Below are positions 61,033-64,000 of a stretch of 64,000 bases of DNA, piece by piece. How positions within the stretch are numbered: the first letter of the stretch is position 1; each line of letters starts with the position of its first letter. The notes under the pieces are model-generated. The model made no database searches. It was not told the DNA's origin and saw only the letters and a program-made list of their open reading frames with translations. A program made the position numbers and the translations under genes. Source of the stretch: JBDSZL01 sp039925145 (GTDB lineage Bacteria > Acidobacteriota > Vicinamibacteria > Vicinamibacterales > SCN-69-37); assembly GCA_039925145.1 (NCBI GenBank), contig JBDSZL010000050.1, positions 1-64,000 of the forward strand, read 5' to 3'.

Positions 61033-62078
61033 GGTTCGAGCACGCTTTCAGCGTTCGGACGGTCTACCTCTTTCCACATGGCCTCGAGCAGTGCCGGAAC
61101 GCCTTCCCCGGTCACGGCTGAGACGGCGAAGAGGGGCACTTTCAGTCGCTTCAGATGCTTCTGAAGAGCCTTCAGGCGCGCTGGCTCGTCGAGTGCATCG
61201 ATCTTGTTGGCCATCGCGATGCGAGGTTTCGACGCCAATGCCACGGCTGCCGGATCGACGTGGCTCTCGAACTGCTCGAGCTCGCGGCAGATAACCTCGA
61301 AGTCCTGAACCGGATCGCGGCCGCTGGCCGACGACACGTCGATGACGTGCACCAGGACTTTGGTGCGCTCGAGGTGCGCCAGGAACTTCGTGCCGAGCCC
61401 GTGTCCGAGGTGGGCTCCCTCGATCAGGCCCGGGACGTCGGCAACGACAAATGAGCGGTCTCCCGAGAGCTGTACGACGCCGAGGTTGGGCGTGAGTGTG
61501 GTGAACGGGTAGTCTGCAATCTTTGGTCTGGCGGCCGAGATGCTGGCGATCAACGTGCTCTTGCCGGCGTTGGGGAATCCGACCAGCCCGACGTCGGCCA
61601 GTAGCTTGAGGCGCAGACGGAGCGTTCGACCCTCGCCCGGATGCCCCGGCTCGCACCGTCGGGGAGCGCGGTTGGTGGCGGTGGCAAAGGCCGCGTTGCC
61701 CCGGCCTCCGTCGCCGCCGCGGGCCACGAGCACCGGTGTGCCGATTTCGGTCAGGTCCGCGAGAGGAATCAACCCGTCCGGGCCGGATTCGTAGGCCACG
61801 GTTCCCGGCGGCACCTCGAGCACGAGATGGCCTCCTGCCTTGCCAGTGCAGTTGGAGCCCATGCCGTGCTGGCCACGCTCCGCTTTGAACTCTGGATGGA
61901 ACCGGTAAGTGACGAGGGTGTTGTGATGGCCGCTGGCGACGAGGTAGACCGAACCGCCGCGTCCGCCGTCACCGCCGTTGGGGCCGCCGCGCGGGACGAA
62001 CTTCTCGCGGCGGAAGCTCATGCAGCCGTTGCCGCCATCACCGGCCTGAATGCGAATGTCGACTTCGTCGACGAACAT
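61029..62078 (-). CDS. obgE: GTPase Obg
   Basis: Obg is a ribosome-assembly and stress GTPase. The 349-residue protein has the glycine-rich Obg fold (~1-158, 'AGDGGNGCMSFRREKFVPRGGPNGGDGGRGG' in part) and a G domain with G1 GFPNAGKSTLI, G2/G3 TLTPNLG and DVPGLIEGA, G4 NKID and G5 SAVTG. The C-terminal OCT domain is absent or very short. It sits between rpmA and nadD, with a hairpin just upstream (62103-62120). Confidence 0.97.
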   Translation of the reverse strand: MFVDEVDIRIQAGDGGNGCMSFRREKFVPRGGPNGGDGGRGGSVYLVASGHHNTLVTYRFHPEFKAERGQHGMGSNCTGKAGGHLVLEVPPGTVAYESGPDGLIPLADLTEIGTPVLVARGGDGGRGNAAFATATNRAPRRCEPGHPGEGRTLRLRLKLLADVGLVGFPNAGKSTLIASISAARPKIADYPFTTLTPNLGVVQLSGDRSFVVADVPGLIEGAHLGHGLGTKFLAHLERTKVLVHVIDVSSASGRDPVQDFEVICRELEQFESHVDPAAVALASKPRIAMANKIDALDEPARLKALQKHLKRLKVPLFAVSAVTGEGVPALLEAMWKEVDRPNAESVLEP

Positions 62079-62102
62079 CGAAAGGGGCGGCCAGGATGTC
62101 GA

Positions 62103-62120
62103 GCGGCCCCCATGGGCCGC
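62103..62120 (-). promoter_or_regulatory. Hairpin between rpmA and obgE
   Basis: GCGGCCC-ATGG-GGGCCGC (7-bp perfect stem, as transcribed) lies in the 51-bp gap. No U-run follows. It may reduce or process readthrough from the ribosomal-protein genes into obgE. Confidence 0.4.
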
Positions 62121-62129
62121 GCCCCGGGC

Positions 62130-62396
62130 CTAGGCCTTGGTTTCGACCGGGATGATGCTGATTTTGCGACCGTGCCCGCCGTGATCGGAGAACTTCACGT
62201 GGCCGCCGATCTTGGCGAACAAGGTGTCGTCCTTGCCGCGCCCGACGTTGAGACCCGGCCGGAAGCGCTGTCCGCGCTGACGCACGAGAATGGATCCGCC
62301 GGTGACCAGATTGCCGTCGAATTTCTTCACGCCAAGGCGCTGCGAATTGCTGTCGCGACCGTTGCGTGAGCTGCCTTGACCTTTTTTATGAGCCAT
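62130..62396 (-). CDS. rpmA: 50S ribosomal protein L27
   Basis: This 88-residue L27 has the canonical start MAHKKGQGSSRNGRDSNSQ, 'LGVKKFDGNLVTGGSILVRQRGQRF' (in part) and 'NVGRGKDDTLFAKIGG'. The basic N-terminal arm reaches the peptidyl-transferase centre. No Firmicutes-type N-terminal cleavage motif is present. It follows rplU by 41 bp in the usual order. Confidence 0.99.
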   Translation of the reverse strand: MAHKKGQGSSRNGRDSNSQRLGVKKFDGNLVTGGSILVRQRGQRFRPGLNVGRGKDDTLFAKIGGHVKFSDHGGHGRKISIIPVETKA

Positions 62397-62437
62397 AACT
62401 GACCTGAGGGACGAAGCCTCCCAAGAGGGGGTCCGGG

Positions 62438-62752
62438 CTAGACGTTGATGCTCTTGACGCGCACTTGAGTCTGATGAGTGCGGTGCCCCATCGACTTTCG
62501 GAAATGCTTGCGCCGCTTCATGCGAAACACGCGAATCTTCTTGGCCCTGGTCTGGGCCTCGACGACAGCCGTCACGGACGCCCCAGCCACATAGGGCTGT
62601 CCGGTCACGAGCGCGCCACCGTCGGTTTCAAGGAAGAGGACCTTATCGAAAGTCACTTCTGTCCCCGGCTCGGCGTCGAGATGATCGACCACCACCAAGG
62701 CGCCGAGCGCCACCTTTTCCTGCCGACCACCCGCTTCAACAATGGCGAACAT
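62438..62752 (-). CDS. rplU: 50S ribosomal protein L21
   Basis: This 104-residue L21 begins MFAIVEAGGRQEKVALG and ends with the basic 'KKIRVFRMKRRKHFRKSMGHRTHQTQVRVKSI' (in part), including the family's RK-rich, HR and TQV segments. It heads the rplU-rpmA-obgE-nadD-rsfS cluster. The 102-bp upstream region has a possible TTGCCA-N18-TAACCT promoter (extended by TGG) giving a leader of ~65 nt; I see no clear L21-leader hairpin. Confidence 0.99.
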   Translation of the reverse strand: MFAIVEAGGRQEKVALGALVVVDHLDAEPGTEVTFDKVLFLETDGGALVTGQPYVAGASVTAVVEAQTRAKKIRVFRMKRRKHFRKSMGHRTHQTQVRVKSINV

Positions 62753-62854
62753 GTGCGAAACGCTCCAGGGACTGAAAGGCCACGGCGCCAGTACGAGGCC
62801 GCGACAGAACCACCAAGGTTACCATTCTGCCGACGACTCTGGCAACCGCCCGAC

Positions 62855-63625
62855 TCAGCGCAGCAGAATCCTCGAGCCGCGAATCTTCTGGGTGCTCAGC
62901 GTGTTCAGAAAGCTGGGCAGAACCTTGTCCATCAGCTCGAAGTAGGACGAGAGGGCAGGCGTGTTCTGGGCGGAGGGATAGAGCGTCTCCTCGTGGTACG
63001 ACTCGGAATGCAGCTGTGCCCCGGTCCGGCCGTCGATGAAGACGAACTTCGACGACACGGCATACCCCTTCATGTCGCTGTAGGTGCGCACGGTCCGGTA
63101 CTGTTCCTGTCCCTGATCATTGACGAAGGACTGCGGCCGTGACACGACGCCGCTCTTCGCCACCTCGGTGAAGAGCACCGAGCCGGTAACGATGAGGGGG
63201 CTTTGATACTCTTCGCCAACCTTCTTCCAATAGGCCGCGTCGGAGAAGATGGCCTCGTAGGCTGCCAGGTCCTTCTCGTCGCGGATGCGCGGGTCGAGGT
63301 CGGCAGCACTCGGCGAGGCCTCGGGCTTCTCCCGGCCCAGCCGCTTGTCAACCTCCTCGGCAAGGGAGATCGCGTCTGCGTCAATCACCCGCAGGTCCTG
63401 CTTGCCACGCAGTTGGCTGCGGAGCAGACGCGCCGTCTCGGTGTTGGCGTCGATGCTGCGGCTGCCGCCGCCGAGAAAGCCGGCCACGAGCACCCGCTGG
63501 AAACTCGAGACGTCGATCTTTGCCTGCACCGGGGTCTCGACCGGGATTTCGTAGAACCCCGTGCAGCCGGCGAGGCCCACGGCCACGCAGCTGCTAACGA
63601 TCGCGGCGGCGATTCTGGCGGTCAT
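62855..63625 (-). CDS. Lipoprotein, function unknown
   Basis: This 256-residue protein has a lipoprotein signal with lipobox VGLAGC near residue 21. The mature protein looks globular, with 'FQRVLVAGFLGGGSRSIDANTETARLLRSQL' (in part), 'SPLIVTGSVLFTEVAKS' and 'KGYAVSSKFVFIDGRTGAQLHSE', similar in rhythm to CsgG/TolB-N-like envelope proteins. I do not recognise a family with confidence. Its start overlaps the upstream TPR gene by 32 bp on the same strand, so translation of the two is likely coupled. Confidence 0.72.
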   Translation of the reverse strand: MTARIAAAIVSSCVAVGLAGCTGFYEIPVETPVQAKIDVSSFQRVLVAGFLGGGSRSIDANTETARLLRSQLRGKQDLRVIDADAISLAEEVDKRLGREKPEASPSAADLDPRIRDEKDLAAYEAIFSDAAYWKKVGEEYQSPLIVTGSVLFTEVAKSGVVSRPQSFVNDQGQEQYRTVRTYSDMKGYAVSSKFVFIDGRTGAQLHSESYHEETLYPSAQNTPALSSYFELMDKVLPSFLNTLSTQKIRGSRILLR

Positions 63626-63947
63626 AGATCTCTCTGAACAAATCGTAGTTGCTGCGGATGTATGTGTTGCCGGGGTCTACCTCGAGCGCCTTCTCATACG
63701 CCTTCCGGGCGTCGTCGAAGCGCCCCAGCTGCTCGTACCCAATCCCCAGATCGTTCCAGGCCGAGCCAAACGACGGGTCGAGCTCCACGGCCTTCTCCCA
63801 CCGGTAGGTGGCCTCTTTCCAGAGACCCCGCTGGGCGACCGTGATTCCGAATTCCATCTGCGCCTTCGCATCGGATCGCCGGTCGGCAGAGGCCGGCACC
63901 GCGACGCCGCACACGAGAAGCAGAACGAGCACCACTCGCTGAGTCAT
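63594..63947 (-). CDS. Secreted TPR protein
   Basis: This 117-residue protein has a Sec signal (about residues 1-22, ending VPASA) followed by two to three tetratricopeptide repeats ('GLWKEATYRWEKAVELDPSFGSAWNDLG', 'GRFDDARKAYEKALEVDPGN', each shown in part) and a basic tail. TPRs bind other proteins, so it may act with the lipoprotein whose start it overlaps. A TTTATAACT element (63963-63968 for TATAAC) lies ~15 nt before the start and may be the -10 box. Confidence 0.83.
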   Translation of the reverse strand: MTQRVVLVLLLVCGVAVPASADRRSDAKAQMEFGITVAQRGLWKEATYRWEKAVELDPSFGSAWNDLGIGYEQLGRFDDARKAYEKALEVDPGNTYIRSNYDLFREIYDRQNRRRDR

Positions 63948-64000
63948 GATTTGCCCACCACAGTTATAAACCCACAGGGTCCGCAGTACGCAGCTTTTCG
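63948..64000. other. Right edge of the window
   Basis: This holds the probable -10 box of the TPR gene on the minus strand (TATAAC, 63968-63963). The -35 position is not convincing. No further gene is seen. Confidence 0.4.

Overview
This is a high-GC chromosomal window from a Gram-negative bacterium. lpxC (lipid A) and several lipoproteins indicate an outer membrane. The DUF1592/DUF1552 pair, the ThuA/'PVC-type' dehydrogenase protein, the GMC oxidoreductase with its Tat-carrying partner, the glycine-rich RRM proteins and many Tat- or Sec-exported hypothetical proteins together suggest an Acidobacteriota member, probably Vicinamibacteria. That placement is inferred from gene content and was not tested by alignment. 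No rRNA, tRNA, CRISPR array, transposase or prophage gene was found.

Layout. 2-3120: a 5'-truncated DUF1592-type c-haem protein translationally coupled to a Tat-exported DUF1552 protein. 3187-6408: a DinB-fold secreted protein, then a two-gene ABC-2 exporter whose permease carries a long extra-cytoplasmic extension. 6469-10824: an M13 metallopeptidase, the wreck of a sugar-isomerase gene (8564-8769) and cstA. 10997-21542: a carbohydrate and redox block with a Gfo/Idh dehydrogenase, a GMC oxidoreductase plus its Tat-exported partner, a MarR regulator, a TIM-barrel glycosidase, a 1282-residue ThuA/propeller/HEAT/cupredoxin protein and an MpaB-type oxygenase. 21645-29111: RNA polymerase omega, two glycine-rich RRM RNA-binding paralogues that share promoter and leader sequences, a B12/radical-SAM protein, a DUF4126 membrane protein, a kinase-like protein and a metallophosphoesterase.

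29220-31616: a pantothenate operon (DUF2520 protein, panC, panB). 31623-39036: CsgG-like and other secreted proteins, a cyclophilin, a MATE exporter and ispG. 39048-45751: signalling and secretion, with a TPR/sigma-54 activator, a membrane HD-GYP/GAF protein in a visibly more AT-rich stretch, and a subtilase with C-terminal repeats. 46148-54844: a PLP aminotransferase, a monofunctional transglycosylase, an NlpC/P60 lipoprotein, an HNH nuclease, a beta-propeller protein, an APC permease and uvrA.

55034-63947: core functions. These are lpxC; an ECF sigma / STAS / small-protein operon facing lysA-tmk; comF overlapping tmk antisense; and the classic rplU-rpmA-obgE-nadD-rsfS cluster, whose last three genes overlap by 4 nt each. 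Two secreted genes follow at the right edge.

Regulatory signals that can be read directly include sigma-70-like promoters of the form TTGCGT/TTGACG-N17-TAAGAT/TAATAT/TATGCT, hairpins between convergent genes, and several starts that may be leaderless. The observations most worth following up are the cupredoxin terminus of the large dehydrogenase-like protein, the duplicated RRM leader, the secreted kinase-like protein, the palindrome at the start of the sigma/STAS operon, and a 17-bp inverted repeat in a divergent intergenic region.
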